A stretch of 64,000 nucleotides of DNA from JAWKTM01 sp041399085 (GCA_041399085.1 JAWKTM010000026.1:32898-96897), one strand, 5' to 3'; numbered from the stretch's first letter, positions 1-10,390 are shown. The notes: generated by a model not told the origin, from the letters alone. Translations and numbers: made by a program.

Positions 1-2
1 CG

Positions 3-3000
3 CTGGCCGCTAAACAGGCGAAGGCCGACCCGGACCGCGAGTCGCACAACGCGCGGCGAGCTCGCAACTGGGCCAACGAGGCGACGTTGCCGGTCGGCGC
101 TTTCTTCTGCGAATCCGCGGCGGAACGCGTGCATTTCCAGCCGGGCGGCCATCAACTGCTGATTCAAATGGGGCCGAATGGACAGTATGTGTTATGGGAC
201 TGGCGGACCAATGAAAAGTCCGACTGGTTGCACGGCCAAGCGAATGTAAATAGAGCCTGTTGGGCGCCGGACGGCTCGGCGATTGCGGTCGTGGGAGATC
301 GAAGCATCGAGATTAGGGAAGTCGCGACGGGCGTTGCCAGGCAAGCGATCGCGTATCCAGCGGAGGTTACGTCGATCGAATTCAGCCCGGATGGTCGGTT
401 GCTGGCCATCGGCGGCGAGTCGGCTCGAATCTGGAACGTGGCGGAGAACCGGCTGCTGGATCAACAGTGGCCGCATCCCCAACGTATCGATTCCTTAAAG
501 TTCAATCGCGCGGGAACACGGTTGATTACGACGGCCGAGGACAAGCTGGCTCGTGTCTTCGCCGTGGACGACGTTGGCCGTCCCGCTCCGCTGTACGATC
601 CCCTGCCTCATGTTCCAGAGCGACCTCCTTCGTCGCCCGTGTTAGTCAATGGCGACCGGCAGCTCGTGACGATTGCCAATTACGGTCAATTGGCGGTTTG
701 GGATTTGGAAACGGGGAGCGAACAAAAGCGAATCACCACCAAACCCAAAGCTTTGTGCCTGGTCGCCGCCGATCCTCTCGGACGCTTTTTCGCCACGGGT
801 GGATATTATGGCCCCTGTCTCTGGCGAGCCGATGCGATGGATGATCCTCCCGTGGAAATGGACCATGTCAACTTCGTGGACCATATCGTATTCAGCGCTG
901 ACAGTACGCGCCTGATGAGTGTTTCCTGTGACAGCACCGCGCAACTGTGGTCGGTCCCCGACGGGCGTCCTTTGGGACCACGCATTACTCATAACACAGG
1001 CGCGCATCGTGTGGCGATTAGCGACGACAATCAATATCTTGTCACCTCGCAAGACAATCGGCTGGTTCGAGTCTGGAAACGTCCCGATACAACGAGACTA
1101 ATAGCACGGACGCCGAAATGGGGAAAAATGCCGCGGCTCAGCTCGGATGGCCTATTGGCGACGCCGGGACGGTTCTACGCCTCGCCGTTGGTCGAGCACG
1201 GTACGACTCCCGAAGTTGTTGTCCGCCGTACGTCGGACGGAGCGCCCATCGGCCCCACGATCCGCGATGGGAGGATGGTCGTTGATACTTGTATTTGCGG
1301 CGACAATCGCACGCTGGCAATCGTGTCCCAGGGCAACCAAGGGGCCAAGCTTACCCTTTGGGATCCGTACGCAGGGCAGCAGATTCGCGATCCCATGGAT
1401 CTCCCTGGCGTTCCACTAAGTGTTGCAGCGCGTCCGGCCACGGATCATTTGGTAATCGTGTGCCAGAGGGATACTTTGTTGGTCGTGGATTGGAAAACGG
1501 GGAGTGTCTTATTCACACATAGCGGCGAGTCGAAGTCGCTAAGCGACGACATTCCCGATGGGAGGTTCGCGAGTTATACGCCCGATGGCAAGCGGATCGT
1601 AGCCATGACCGACAACATTTCGGCACGTGTATATGATGCCGATTCCGGCGAACTTTGTTTTCCTCCGCTACAAGCAGTTTATGAGGAACGTCTACCATTC
1701 CGGACTTTCTCCATCTCGCCTGACAGCCGTCTGCTGGCGACTGGGGCCAATGGCGTGGCGCGTGTATGGGATCTCGGTAAAGGCCGCGAGTTATGCCGCC
1801 CGTTGCTCCATCCCGACAATCAACTAGCTTTGTCCGACTTAGAATTTAGTCCCGACAACCGTTTATTGATTACCGCGAACACGGATGGTTTGGCGCGCGT
1901 GTGGGACTGGCAACAGGGCGAGCTGGCATGCCCGCCACTGAAGCACGATGATGTGGTCTTCACGGTCGCTTTTACGCCGGACGGCAGGCACGCCATCACC
2001 GGCTCGCGCGGTCCGCATTGTGGTCCGCATGTATGGGAGTTGACTACAGGCAAACCCATTGCTCCGCCATTAATCGATCCACAAGGAGGTTCAGAAAAGG
2101 ATGCGGTTCACGGGGTAGCGATCGCTCCCGATGGTTCGCGGCTGGTCGCTGGCGCTTCCTCGTCCGGCGACTTTGTAATCGCCGATCTTCAGCGACTGCT
2201 TGCCCCGACCGACATACCGGTACAGGATCTTCAATTGGTCAGCGAAGCCGCGGCGACAAAGGCGATCGAAGCTGGCGACCTCAACACGCTGACGCTCGAA
2301 CAATGGCGAACCCGTTGGTCTCGACTCACGGAGAACCGATTGGCTCGCGAAACGGCATCGCCACTGGAGATCATGCGACGTCGAACGAAATTAGCGGCCG
2401 ATGCCCAATCGCGAGGCGATTTTGACGAAGCGCTTCGCCAGCTTCAAATTGCCTGGGAAGCGTCCGAAAGCGATACGTTCGATCCCAATGGGCCGAACGC
2501 CGTTCAAATCGCGGCGGGACTGGCGGACATTCAATTCCGTCAAGTTTCAATTTATCGGACAACCCAGCGACACGCCGAGTTTACCGAAGCCCTTGAGCGA
2601 GCGCGTGTGTGGGCTGAGCAAGCTCTCGCATTGGATCCTCATAATCATTCCCGCCGAATGCAACTGACCGGTGTGTTGTGGCTAGTGGGGGAAGGTCAAC
2701 CCACTAACCCGCTCGATTCTCAGCTTCGTAATGCCGTACGGATTCTCGGCTCGAATACTATTAGCAGTTTGGCGGCCGTCTATCTCTTGGCCGGCGAGCC
2801 CGACAATGCGGTTTCAATCATTCAGCAAATTGACGCCGAGCGGCTGACGGCCATCGATCTGGCGTTGCTTGCCATTGGCCAGCAGCGCCTCGAGCAGACG
2901 GCCGAAGCCAGTGAGGCATTAGAGCGGGGATTGAATGCTCTGGCCGAATTGAATTTCCCAGAATCCGCCATGGCGCTCGCCGAATCGGCGTTGGTCGAGA

Positions 3001-3761
3001 TTAAGGGAATCACGCTGGACGAGGCCAACGCGCACGTGCTCCAGCTCAAGACGGCGCACGCACTAAAGCCGTTTGATGAGGCGATCGCGTCGGCCCCGGA
3101 GTCACCCCGCGGCTATGCGAACCGTGGCGAGTGGCATGGGGCGCACGGCAATTGGGAACTAGCCGCCGCGGATCTATCCAAAGCGATCGAGATCGAGCCG
3201 GAGGACCATTTTTCGGCTTACCATCTTTGTTCGCTGTTTGCGGCGCGGGAAAACGCCGACGCCTACCGCGCTCATCGCACGATGATGCTTGCCAAGTGGG
3301 GCGAGTCGCGCGAAGACACGATCGCCGAGCGAACCGCGATGGGATGTCTTCTGCGAGAACCTTCCGCCGACGAGCTCGAACAGTTGAAAGAGATCATGCA
3401 GTATGTCGAGGAAGTTACTCCCACCAGCCGCTTTCGTATCTGGTTCACGCGATGCATCGCCTTGTATAGGTATCGCCTCGGTCAGTATGAGGACGCTCTC
3501 AAGGCAACCCAGCAGGGCCGCAACTGGATCGGCCCGAACGGCGCTGCCGTGCTGGAGGCTGGCTTGCACTCGATCGACGCGTTGGCACACGCCAAGTTGG
3601 GAGACGTGGAAAACGCCAACGCTTCCTTGGCCGCGGCGAAGGACCTGTTTGAAAACAAACTTCCGCCTGCGACTAGCGGTCGAATTGGCCCTTCCTGGCA
3701 CGACAGTCTCATGGGGCGTCTGCTGTACGAGGAAGCCCGAGCGTTGCTCGTGAACGAATGA
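3..3761 (+). CDS. WD40 repeat / TPR protein, 5' partial
   Basis: The frame is open from base 3, so the gene begins upstream of the window. The TTG at 87 is only the first start-like codon inside it. Residues up to about 720 carry repeated WD40 blades, seen as recurring 'SPD.R.L.T...D..ARVWD' patterns. The remaining third is helical and TPR-like, for example 'YANRGEWHGAHGNWELAAADLSKAIEIEPED' in short pieces. In planctomycetes this architecture usually sits behind a serine/threonine kinase domain, but no kinase motif is visible here, so that part is only inferred. WD40 plus TPR suggests a protein-interaction scaffold. The gene ends just before a 570-bp gap and argH. Confidence 0.8.
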   Translation: MAAKQAKADPDRESHNARRARNWANEATLPVGAFFCESAAERVHFQPGGHQLLIQMGPNGQYVLWDWRTNEKSDWLHGQANVNRACWAPDGSAIAVVGDRSIEIREVATGVARQAIAYPAEVTSIEFSPDGRLLAIGGESARIWNVAENRLLDQQWPHPQRIDSLKFNRAGTRLITTAEDKLARVFAVDDVGRPAPLYDPLPHVPERPPSSPVLVNGDRQLVTIANYGQLAVWDLETGSEQKRITTKPKALCLVAADPLGRFFATGGYYGPCLWRADAMDDPPVEMDHVNFVDHIVFSADSTRLMSVSCDSTAQLWSVPDGRPLGPRITHNTGAHRVAISDDNQYLVTSQDNRLVRVWKRPDTTRLIARTPKWGKMPRLSSDGLLATPGRFYASPLVEHGTTPEVVVRRTSDGAPIGPTIRDGRMVVDTCICGDNRTLAIVSQGNQGAKLTLWDPYAGQQIRDPMDLPGVPLSVAARPATDHLVIVCQRDTLLVVDWKTGSVLFTHSGESKSLSDDIPDGRFASYTPDGKRIVAMTDNISARVYDADSGELCFPPLQAVYEERLPFRTFSISPDSRLLATGANGVARVWDLGKGRELCRPLLHPDNQLALSDLEFSPDNRLLITANTDGLARVWDWQQGELACPPLKHDDVVFTVAFTPDGRHAITGSRGPHCGPHVWELTTGKPIAPPLIDPQGGSEKDAVHGVAIAPDGSRLVAGASSSGDFVIADLQRLLAPTDIPVQDLQLVSEAAATKAIEAGDLNTLTLEQWRTRWSRLTENRLARETASPLEIMRRRTKLAADAQSRGDFDEALRQLQIAWEASESDTFDPNGPNAVQIAAGLADIQFRQVSIYRTTQRHAEFTEALERARVWAEQALALDPHNHSRRMQLTGVLWLVGEGQPTNPLDSQLRNAVRILGSNTISSLAAVYLLAGEPDNAVSIIQQIDAERLTAIDLALLAIGQQRLEQTAEASEALERGLNALAELNFPESAMALAESALVEIKGITLDEANAHVLQLKTAHALKPFDEAIASAPESPRGYANRGEWHGAHGNWELAAADLSKAIEIEPEDHFSAYHLCSLFAARENADAYRAHRTMMLAKWGESREDTIAERTAMGCLLREPSADELEQLKEIMQYVEEVTPTSRFRIWFTRCIALYRYRLGQYEDALKATQQGRNWIGPNGAAVLEAGLHSIDALAHAKLGDVENANASLAAAKDLFENKLPPATSGRIGPSWHDSLMGRLLYEEARALLVNE

Positions 3762-4339
3762 CAGCCAACGAACGCGCGGCGATTGCGTTTTGCGCGGAAG
3801 TCGGACAATCGAATGCACGAATGGCAGGACTTCGCGATCACCGAGTCGTTTCGCGACGGAGCGGTCTCGTGGGCGTTTGGAAGTGGCGGAATCCTGCGGA
3901 ATCCAGCCGAATACGCATCGGCTGCGTGCCAGCTTGCGCATCGGGGTTCGGCTGGCTAACCGACACGATCGTTAGGACTCGACCGGCTGCGCGGGATTTA
4001 GGCATGGTTGCCAAGGGATGGGCCGCTGGCGTTATTCATCGGCTGCGGCAGCCAGCGAGCCGTTATGCCGCAAACGTCGTTCGCCATTGGGCTTGGAATC
4101 GACCACCCGTGTGCTGGCAGCCCTCCAGAATGCCTTTCCGCAGCCTCGGTTTTTCGCGGAAACCATGTGCCCAGCCTTTAGGCAGCCGCCGGGCGGCGTT
4201 CGTTGACAGTCAGTCGGAACGGACTTACGATGACATGTCGGCATCTATTTTTGCCTTGGTTTTTCCGCCCGAGCGACGCTTCCGAGAACGGCGGCTGCGC
4301 GAGCGGCTCGGCGGCGGACGATTTTGAGGACGCAACGTT
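3762..4339. other. Intergenic stretch without a recognisable gene
   Basis: No open frame here looks like a known protein; frames on both strands read as low-complexity Arg/Ser/Ala shadows. One palindrome, GCCGCCGGGCGGC at 4185-4197, could form a hairpin but has no T-tract. GAGGA at 4326-4330 lies nine bases before the TTG start of argH and is a plausible ribosome binding site. Confidence 0.5.
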
Positions 4340-5717
4340 TTGGCCAGCCCTTCTCGATCCGGTGTCTTCGCCGCTTCCACCGACCAGCGCGTCGAGCGAT
4401 TCACCGAAAGTGTCAGCTTCGATCACCGGCTCTACGCGCACGACATCCGCGGTTCGATCGCCCATGCCGAGATGTTGGCGGAAGTAGGCGTGATCTCGGC
4501 TGATGAATGTCGACAGATTCGCGAGACATTGACCCAAATCGGCGAGGAGATTTCCGCCGGCCAGTTCGAGATGCGAATCGAGCTGGAAGACATCCACATG
4601 CACATTGAGAAGGCGTTGACCGATCGAATCGGCGACGTCGGCCGCAAATTGCATACGGGACGCAGTCGCAACGATCAGGTATCAACGGATCTGAGGTTGT
4701 GGGTTCGCGACGCGATCGACCGGACCGACGCCTTGTTGTTGGATTTGCAGCGGGCTTTTGTCGGCCGGTGCGAGCGGGACGCCGACGCGATTCTGCCGGC
4801 TTACACGCATCTGCAACGCGCTCAGCCGGTATTGGCGCGCATTACTGGTTGGCTTACTGCGAGAAATACGAGCGGGATCGCGAGCGGCTGGCGGATTGCC
4901 GTCGACGCGTAAATCGTTGCAGCTTAGCGCGGTCGCTCGCCGGAACTAGCATTCCCATTGATCGCGACGACGTAGCTCGGCGATTGGGTTTGAGAGCGTC
5001 GCGGCCAACAGCTTGGACATCTCCAGCGACCGCGACTTCGTGCTGGAAACGGCCTTCGTGCTGACGATGATTCAGGAGCATTTGAGCACTTGGGCCGACG
5101 AGTGGATTTTGTGGTCGACGACCGAGTTCAACTTTATTCGCGTGCCGCAGCAGTTTTGCACGGGATCGTCGATCATGCCGCAAAAGATCAATCCCGACGT
5201 GCTGGAATTGACGCGGGGCAAGACAGCTCGAGTGATTGGCGGATTGCAGACGTTGTTGACGCTGATCAAGGCGTTGCCTTTGGCTTACAACCGCGACTTG
5301 CAGGAAGACAAGCCGGCGTTGTTCGACATTGTCGACACGGTGCAAGCTTGTTTGGAGTTAGCCGCGCCGATCGTGGCGGGCGCGGAGTTGAATCGAGCGG
5401 CGATTAACGAGCGACTCGACCGCGGTTATCTGGATGCCACGACGATGATGGAATATCTGATTAAGCGAGGCGTGCCACAGCGGACGGCTCATCATCAGGT
5501 TGGCCAATTGGTTGGCTTGGCGATGGAGCGTGGCGTGCGGTTGGCCGATCTGAGCTTGGCCGATTTTCAGGCGGCTTATCCCGAGGCGGACGATTCGATC
5601 TATCAAGTGCTGGGCGTGGAAAACGCCTTGCGAGCGTTTCAGAGTAAGGGCTCGACCGCGCCGCACGAGGTTGCTCGGCAAGTCCAACATTGGCGTGACA
5701 AGCTGGGCGTTTCCTGA
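4340..5717 (+). pseudogene. argH: Argininosuccinate lyase (two single-base frameshifts)
   Basis: ArgH splits argininosuccinate into arginine and fumarate, the last step of arginine synthesis. The protein reads in three successive frames. The N-terminus (TDQRVERFTESVSFD, HTGRSRNDQVSTD) runs to about 4845. 'AHYWLAYCEKYERDR' to 'DVARRLG' follows in a second frame. From about 4990 to the stop it is in a third frame and includes the lyase signature GSSIMPQKINPD. One missing G near 4845 (GCGCG for GCGGCG) and one missing T near 4989 (GGTTTGAG for GGTTTTGAG) explain both breaks. TTG at 4340 is the only possible start after the in-frame stop at 4325 and has GAGGA upstream. The composite is about 459 residues, normal for ArgH. 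Sequencing error is more likely than decay because all motifs survive. Confidence 0.85.
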
Positions 5718-5754
5718 AGCCGAGCGTCCGCCGCCGAGCCTTCCTTAGCCAGTT

Positions 5755-8217
5755 ATGAGTGTCATGATGCGTTGGTTCCGAAAATCGAGTTTCTCGGCCT
5801 CGTCGCCGATCGGCCGTCGAGCGTTTTTGGCCGTCGCGGTGGTCGTTGGCATGTGGGCCAGTGTCGTGGCGGCTCAAGATAATGATCCGTTCGGGGCACC
5901 GCCCGCTGCTGGCGCCGATCCGTTTGGAGCACCGGCGGCTCGTCCCGGAGCGGATCCGTTTGGCGGGGCCGCAGCCGCTGCGGGTGGCGCCGGCACTCGA
6001 ACCGCGCCAGCCGCGCGCGTCAACGAATCGGATCCGGTGGTGGCAGCGATCCTGGAAACGCAACCGACGACGCCCAGCGAATTGATTCGGGCGATGGAAA
6101 TGATGATGAACCTGGGGCGCGAGGATCACGCCAAGGCGTTCTTGCAGCGATTGGTCGACGCCGGGCTAGACGATCAGGCGAAGGCGGCTTTGGAAGAGGA
6201 GTATGGGCTGCCTCTGTTTCTGCGTTTGCTGCGCGATAAGACGTACGCTCCGCAAGGCGAACAGTTTGCTCGCGAAGTCATCGCCGCGTCGGACAAGGTT
6301 GTGCGGGATCCCTCGCGGCTGACGCGTCTATTGAATCAAGCGGCCGGAGCGGACCCGATCGAGCGGCAGAAGGCGTTTGCCGAGTTTCGCGTGGCGGGCC
6401 CGCCAGCGGCGGCTTTTCTGGTCAAGGCGTTGGCCGACGTGAATCGCCGCCGGGATCATCCGGCGATCGTGGATGCGTTGGTCGCGATGGGCGCCGAAGC
6501 GCGCGGCCCGTTGCTGGGGGCGATCTTCGCGCCGGAGGAGAACACGCGGGCTTATGCGATCGAAGCATTGGGGCGGATGCGCGTAGAACGGGCGACTCGC
6601 TACATGATCGCACCGTTTTTGGCGGAAGAGAGCTCGCAGCGGATGCGCGACAGTGCCGAACTGGCTTTACGACGAACCGTGGGCGCCGTGCCGTCGCTGG
6701 CTTCGGGGCGTGTTTACTTGAGACAATTGATCGACCGCATGATGAGTGGCGAATTGCCGGGCCGGCCGGTCGAAGGCAACGCGGTCGAGTTATGGCGTTG
6801 GAATCAGGAGCGGCAAGAGCCCGTGGCGATGCGGCTGCCGACCGAAGCCGCGCGGCTGATGGAAGCTGGCAACCTGGCTTATGACCTGTTGCGCATTTCG
6901 CCCGAGGATTCGGACTACCAACGTTTGGCGCTGTCGACTCGTTTGAAGGCCGATAAGATCCTGTTCGGCCCCGACCAACCGCTGCCGCAAGGCGCGGGGA
7001 CGGCGTACGCTGCGGCCGTTGCCGCCGGGCCGGACGCTGTCGAAGAGGTGTTGGCGGCGGCTCTGAAGCAGAACGAGCCGTTGGCCGCGGCCGCCGCGGC
7101 GGAAGTGCTGGGCGACATCGGCGGGCCGGAATTGTTGCGCAGCCAAGGCGGAGCGATGTCGACGCTGGTCCGGGCGCTGCAGCAACCTAGCCAGCGGCTG
7201 AAGTTCGCCGCGATGGAAGCGATCCTGAAAATCAATCCGCGGCAGTCGTTCGTCGGCGCTGGGTTCTTGACGCAGGCGTTGGGCCGCTTCGCCGCCAGCG
7301 ATGGCGTGCCACGAGCATTGGTCGCCCACACGCATTCGGATGAAGCTCGGACGCTGGGTGCGATGCTTGAATACCTGGGTTATGAAACCGACGCCGCCAC
7401 GACCGGCCGTGAAGTGTTTCTCGCCGCGGCCCGGAATGCCGACTACGACTTGGTGCTGATCGACGACGGCCTGACGCAACCGAACGCCAGCGAGACCGTG
7501 CAAATGTTCCGCAAGGACGCTCGCACGGCACGGTTGCCGATCGGCGTCGTGGCCGATTTCGAGCAGCCCGAATATGCCCAGCGAATCGCCGAAGCCGACC
7601 CGTTGGCCGTGTCGTTCACCGCGCCGTTGGATACGGTCGGGATGCGGCTGCGCGTGCAGTCGCTGATGGAAGTCGCCGGCTATGGCGTGGTGCCGGAACA
7701 CGAGCGACTGTCGCAAGCCGAGACGGCGTTGGACTACATCGGACGATTGGCCGAAGCCGAGTCGGCTTACCCGTTTTACGATTTGATCTCTCTGTCGCCG
7801 GCGGTCGAACGGTCGTTGCGCACGCCAGCTTTGGCCGAGCGAGCCGCGCGGGCGCTGGGCCTGTTGGGGACGCCTTCCGGCCAACAGGCGTTGGTCGAGA
7901 TTGCCAGCCAACACGCTTATCCAATCGAACAACGACGCACGGCGGCGGCGGCGTTTGCCACGGCTGTCAAGCGACGCGGGTTGCGGCTGAGCGCCGATTC
8001 GGTGCTGGCCCAATACGACCGCTACAACGCCAGCGAATCGTTGGACACCGAAACGCAGCAGGTGTTGGGCTCGGTGCTCGACACGATCGAAGCGGCCGAC
8101 CAGCGACCGTTGGCTTCCGTGACCTCGGCCGCCGCCTTGCCAGTCGGTCCGGCTGAAACAATTGCCGCGCCCGCCAACCCCATGCCTGCCAATTCCGCGC
8201 CTGCCAGGCCGCAGTGA
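5755..8217 (+). CDS. Exported HEAT-repeat protein with receiver-like domain
   Basis: An 820-residue protein. It begins with a basic stretch and hydrophobic helix ending VVAAQ, which reads as a signal peptide or N-terminal anchor. A linker follows with four DPFG repeats (residues 43-70). Helical HEAT-like repeats occupy roughly 80-330 and 410-515. Residues about 519-635 look like a response-regulator receiver fold: 'ALVAHTHSDEARTLGAMLE' as first strand and helix, then 'DYDLVLIDDGL' with a candidate phosphoacceptor Asp near 569. More HEAT-like helices follow and a Pro/Ala-rich tail ends it. No output domain is visible. A receiver-like fold in a probably exported protein suggests it is a degenerate scaffold rather than a working phosphoreceiver. 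The sigma-54 activator follows 101 bp downstream. Confidence 0.7.
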   Translation: MSVMMRWFRKSSFSASSPIGRRAFLAVAVVVGMWASVVAAQDNDPFGAPPAAGADPFGAPAARPGADPFGGAAAAAGGAGTRTAPAARVNESDPVVAAILETQPTTPSELIRAMEMMMNLGREDHAKAFLQRLVDAGLDDQAKAALEEEYGLPLFLRLLRDKTYAPQGEQFAREVIAASDKVVRDPSRLTRLLNQAAGADPIERQKAFAEFRVAGPPAAAFLVKALADVNRRRDHPAIVDALVAMGAEARGPLLGAIFAPEENTRAYAIEALGRMRVERATRYMIAPFLAEESSQRMRDSAELALRRTVGAVPSLASGRVYLRQLIDRMMSGELPGRPVEGNAVELWRWNQERQEPVAMRLPTEAARLMEAGNLAYDLLRISPEDSDYQRLALSTRLKADKILFGPDQPLPQGAGTAYAAAVAAGPDAVEEVLAAALKQNEPLAAAAAAEVLGDIGGPELLRSQGGAMSTLVRALQQPSQRLKFAAMEAILKINPRQSFVGAGFLTQALGRFAASDGVPRALVAHTHSDEARTLGAMLEYLGYETDAATTGREVFLAAARNADYDLVLIDDGLTQPNASETVQMFRKDARTARLPIGVVADFEQPEYAQRIAEADPLAVSFTAPLDTVGMRLRVQSLMEVAGYGVVPEHERLSQAETALDYIGRLAEAESAYPFYDLISLSPAVERSLRTPALAERAARALGLLGTPSGQQALVEIASQHAYPIEQRRTAAAAFATAVKRRGLRLSADSVLAQYDRYNASESLDTETQQVLGSVLDTIEAADQRPLASVTSAAALPVGPAETIAAPANPMPANSAPARPQ

Positions 8218-8318
8218 CCTCGGACTCATCCCACACGATGCGTTAACGAAACCGAACCGCCCGTCGCTCTCCCGCCGCACCGGCCGACGGTTTTCATTTC
8301 CGTTGGAACGAATTCGCC

Positions 8319-9374
8319 ATGGCTGGTTTTTCGAGCAGCAAAACGAACGACACGGGGCCGCCGATTCCGGGCATTATCGGATCATCGGCGACCATGCAGC
8401 GCGTCTATGCGCTGACGCGCCGCGTCGCTCGCAGCAACGCTTCGGTGTTGCTGCTGGGCGAGACCGGTACGGGCAAGGAGTTGATCGCGACGTCCGTGCA
8501 TCGCTTGAGCAATCGGGCGAGCGGTCCGTTCGTCAAAGTGAATTGCGGGGCGCTCAGCGAGAGTTTGCTGGAGAGCGAACTGTTCGGCCACGTCCGCGGG
8601 TCGTTTACTGGCGCCGTGAACAACCGCACGGGGCGCTTCGAAGCCGCTCATACCGGCACGATCTTCCTGGACGAGATCAACTCGACCACTTTGCATTTGC
8701 AGGTCAAACTGCTGCGAGTGCTGCAGGAACGCGAATTCGAACGCGTGGGCGACACAACGACGATTCGCGTCGATACGCGGGTGATCGCGGCCAGCAACCG
8801 GCACTTGATGCATCTGGTCGAGGAGGAAAAATTCCGCGAGGACTTGTACTGGCGGCTGAACGTCGTGCCGATCGAGATTCCGCCGCTGCGCGAACGACGC
8901 GAGGACGTGCCGGCGCTGGTCGGCTATTTTTTGAATCACTACAGCGAAGTCAACGATCGCTTTGTCGTCCACATTCAGCACGAGGCGCTCGAAGCGTTGC
9001 AGGAGTATCACTGGCCGGGAAATGTCCGCGAGTTGCAAAATTACATCGAGCGGGCCGTGGTAATGGCGGAAGGCGACGAGCTAACGATCGACTTGCTGCC
9101 GGAAGTGGTATTGGGCAAAGAGCGGCCTCGCAGCGGGAAGTTTCGCGCGGCGGATCCCGAGACGCTGATTTACGAACTTGTCCAGCACGGCTTGGCGACA
9201 TCCCAGGCCGAGGCCGATACGTTGCACGAGAAAATTGTGAACCCGGTCGAGCGTGAGGTGATCGCCCAAGTGATGTTGCACTGCAACAATGTTCAAACGA
9301 AGGCGGCGGACAAATTGGGAATCAACCGCAATACGTTGCACAAGAAACTGAAGGAATACAACATCGAGACCTGA
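8319..9374 (+). CDS. Sigma-54 dependent transcriptional activator without N-terminal sensor
   Basis: A 351-residue bacterial enhancer-binding protein. The AAA+ domain spans about residues 20-250, with Walker A GETGTGKE (47-54), the sigma-54 contact loop as GSFTGA (94-99, usually GAFTGA), Walker B TIFLDE (114-119) and a WPGNVRELQNYIERA helix-rich end. A Fis-type helix-turn-helix lies at the C-terminus (TKAADKLGINRNTLHKKLKEY). It should remodel RpoN-RNA polymerase at -24/-12 promoters. It lacks a receiver, PAS or GAF domain, so its activity is probably controlled by a partner protein or by its own level. Start ATG 8319 follows a basic intergenic region; targets are unknown. Confidence 0.9.
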   Translation: MAGFSSSKTNDTGPPIPGIIGSSATMQRVYALTRRVARSNASVLLLGETGTGKELIATSVHRLSNRASGPFVKVNCGALSESLLESELFGHVRGSFTGAVNNRTGRFEAAHTGTIFLDEINSTTLHLQVKLLRVLQEREFERVGDTTTIRVDTRVIAASNRHLMHLVEEEKFREDLYWRLNVVPIEIPPLRERREDVPALVGYFLNHYSEVNDRFVVHIQHEALEALQEYHWPGNVRELQNYIERAVVMAEGDELTIDLLPEVVLGKERPRSGKFRAADPETLIYELVQHGLATSQAEADTLHEKIVNPVEREVIAQVMLHCNNVQTKAADKLGINRNTLHKKLKEYNIET

Positions 9375-9478
9375 GCACGCCATCGCGCGTCCACGGCGAA
9401 CCGGCTCGTGACAGACGCTGTCTCACCGACCGGGCCATGTTTGACGACAAGTCGTGCCATCCGATCCGAATCTCTCCC

Positions 9479-10390
9479 ATGCTCACCGGCATCAACATTA
9501 CGTGTTTTGCGGCCAGCTACGCGATCGTGCTCGCGCTCGAGATTTCGCGACTGTTTTTTCGCGCGCCGGTTCGCTGGATCGCGATTGTGGGCTTCACGCT
9601 CGCCGGCTTGGTGGCACAGTCAATTTATCTCTACAACCTCGCGTCGGAAGAACTGACGCGCGGTGTTACATTGCTGGCCAACTGGCACGACTGGTGTATC
9701 CTGGCCGCGTGGGTCATGACGCTGGCCTATTTCGGACTGGCCATTCGCCGACCGCAGAACAGCGTCGGCATTTTCGTACTGCCGTTGGTGTTGATCGCCA
9801 TCGGGCTCGGATTCGTGTTCCGCGACTCGCAACCGTTCGCGCCGGCTCAAGCGATGGGCGTTTGGCGAACGATTCACGGTTTGGCGCTGTTGTTGGGCAC
9901 CGTCTCGGTCACGCTCGGATTTGCCGCGGGATTGATGTATTTGGCTCAGTCGTATCGGCTCAAGCACAAGCTGCCGCCGCGTCAAGGTTTTCGGCTGCCG
10001 ACTTTGGAATGGCTGCAGCGGTTTAATCGCGAGTCGCTGTTGTTGTCGACCGTGTTGCTGGCGGCCGGCCTGTTGTCCGGCGTCATCTTGAATTTGACGC
10101 GCGGCGGAACGGCCGTATCCTGGTTCAGCAGCGGTGTGCTGGCGTCGGCCGTGCTGTTCCTTTGGTTGGTCGTGGCGACGTTGTTCGAGTTCCTCTACAA
10201 ACCGGCTCGGCAAGGTCGCAAGATCGCCTATCTCACGTTCGCCAGTTTCGCGTTTCTGGTCTATGCATTGGGCTCCGTTTTGTTGTCACAGCACGGTACG
10301 CGAGACGCCCAAACGGACCGGACGACTCCGGCGTTGAGCAACCGCTCGTCCGACGTTTTGGAAACTTCGTGGTGGAGCCCGCTGCCATGA
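9479..10390 (+). CDS. Cytochrome c assembly / HemX-like membrane protein
   Basis: A polytopic membrane protein of about 303 residues with around eight hydrophobic helices. It resembles the CcsA/HemX family (cytochrome C assembly protein), with a conserved Trp/His-containing loop (RTIHGLALLLGTVSVTLGF). Its last four bases overlap the ATG of hemA, so the two are translationally coupled. HemX-like proteins next to hemA are known to affect glutamyl-tRNA reductase level or haem handling; a role in cytochrome c haem delivery is the alternative. Two in-frame ATGs exist (9437 and 9479). The second is preferred because the 14 extra residues look non-native before MLTGIN. Confidence 0.75.
   Translation: MLTGINITCFAASYAIVLALEISRLFFRAPVRWIAIVGFTLAGLVAQSIYLYNLASEELTRGVTLLANWHDWCILAAWVMTLAYFGLAIRRPQNSVGIFVLPLVLIAIGLGFVFRDSQPFAPAQAMGVWRTIHGLALLLGTVSVTLGFAAGLMYLAQSYRLKHKLPPRQGFRLPTLEWLQRFNRESLLLSTVLLAAGLLSGVILNLTRGGTAVSWFSSGVLASAVLFLWLVVATLFEFLYKPARQGRKIAYLTFASFAFLVYALGSVLLSQHGTRDAQTDRTTPALSNRSSDVLETSWWSPLP

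Noticed and set aside
3758..4327. A 189-codon frame in the gap before argH
   Set aside because: Composition and lack of motifs look non-coding; it only overlaps the gap, and argH supplies the real start at 4340.
6790..8280. A 496-codon minus-strand frame opposite the HEAT-repeat gene
   Set aside because: It is Arg/Gly/Gln-rich, has no family resemblance and lies exactly opposite a good gene; long antisense frames are common in such GC-rich DNA.
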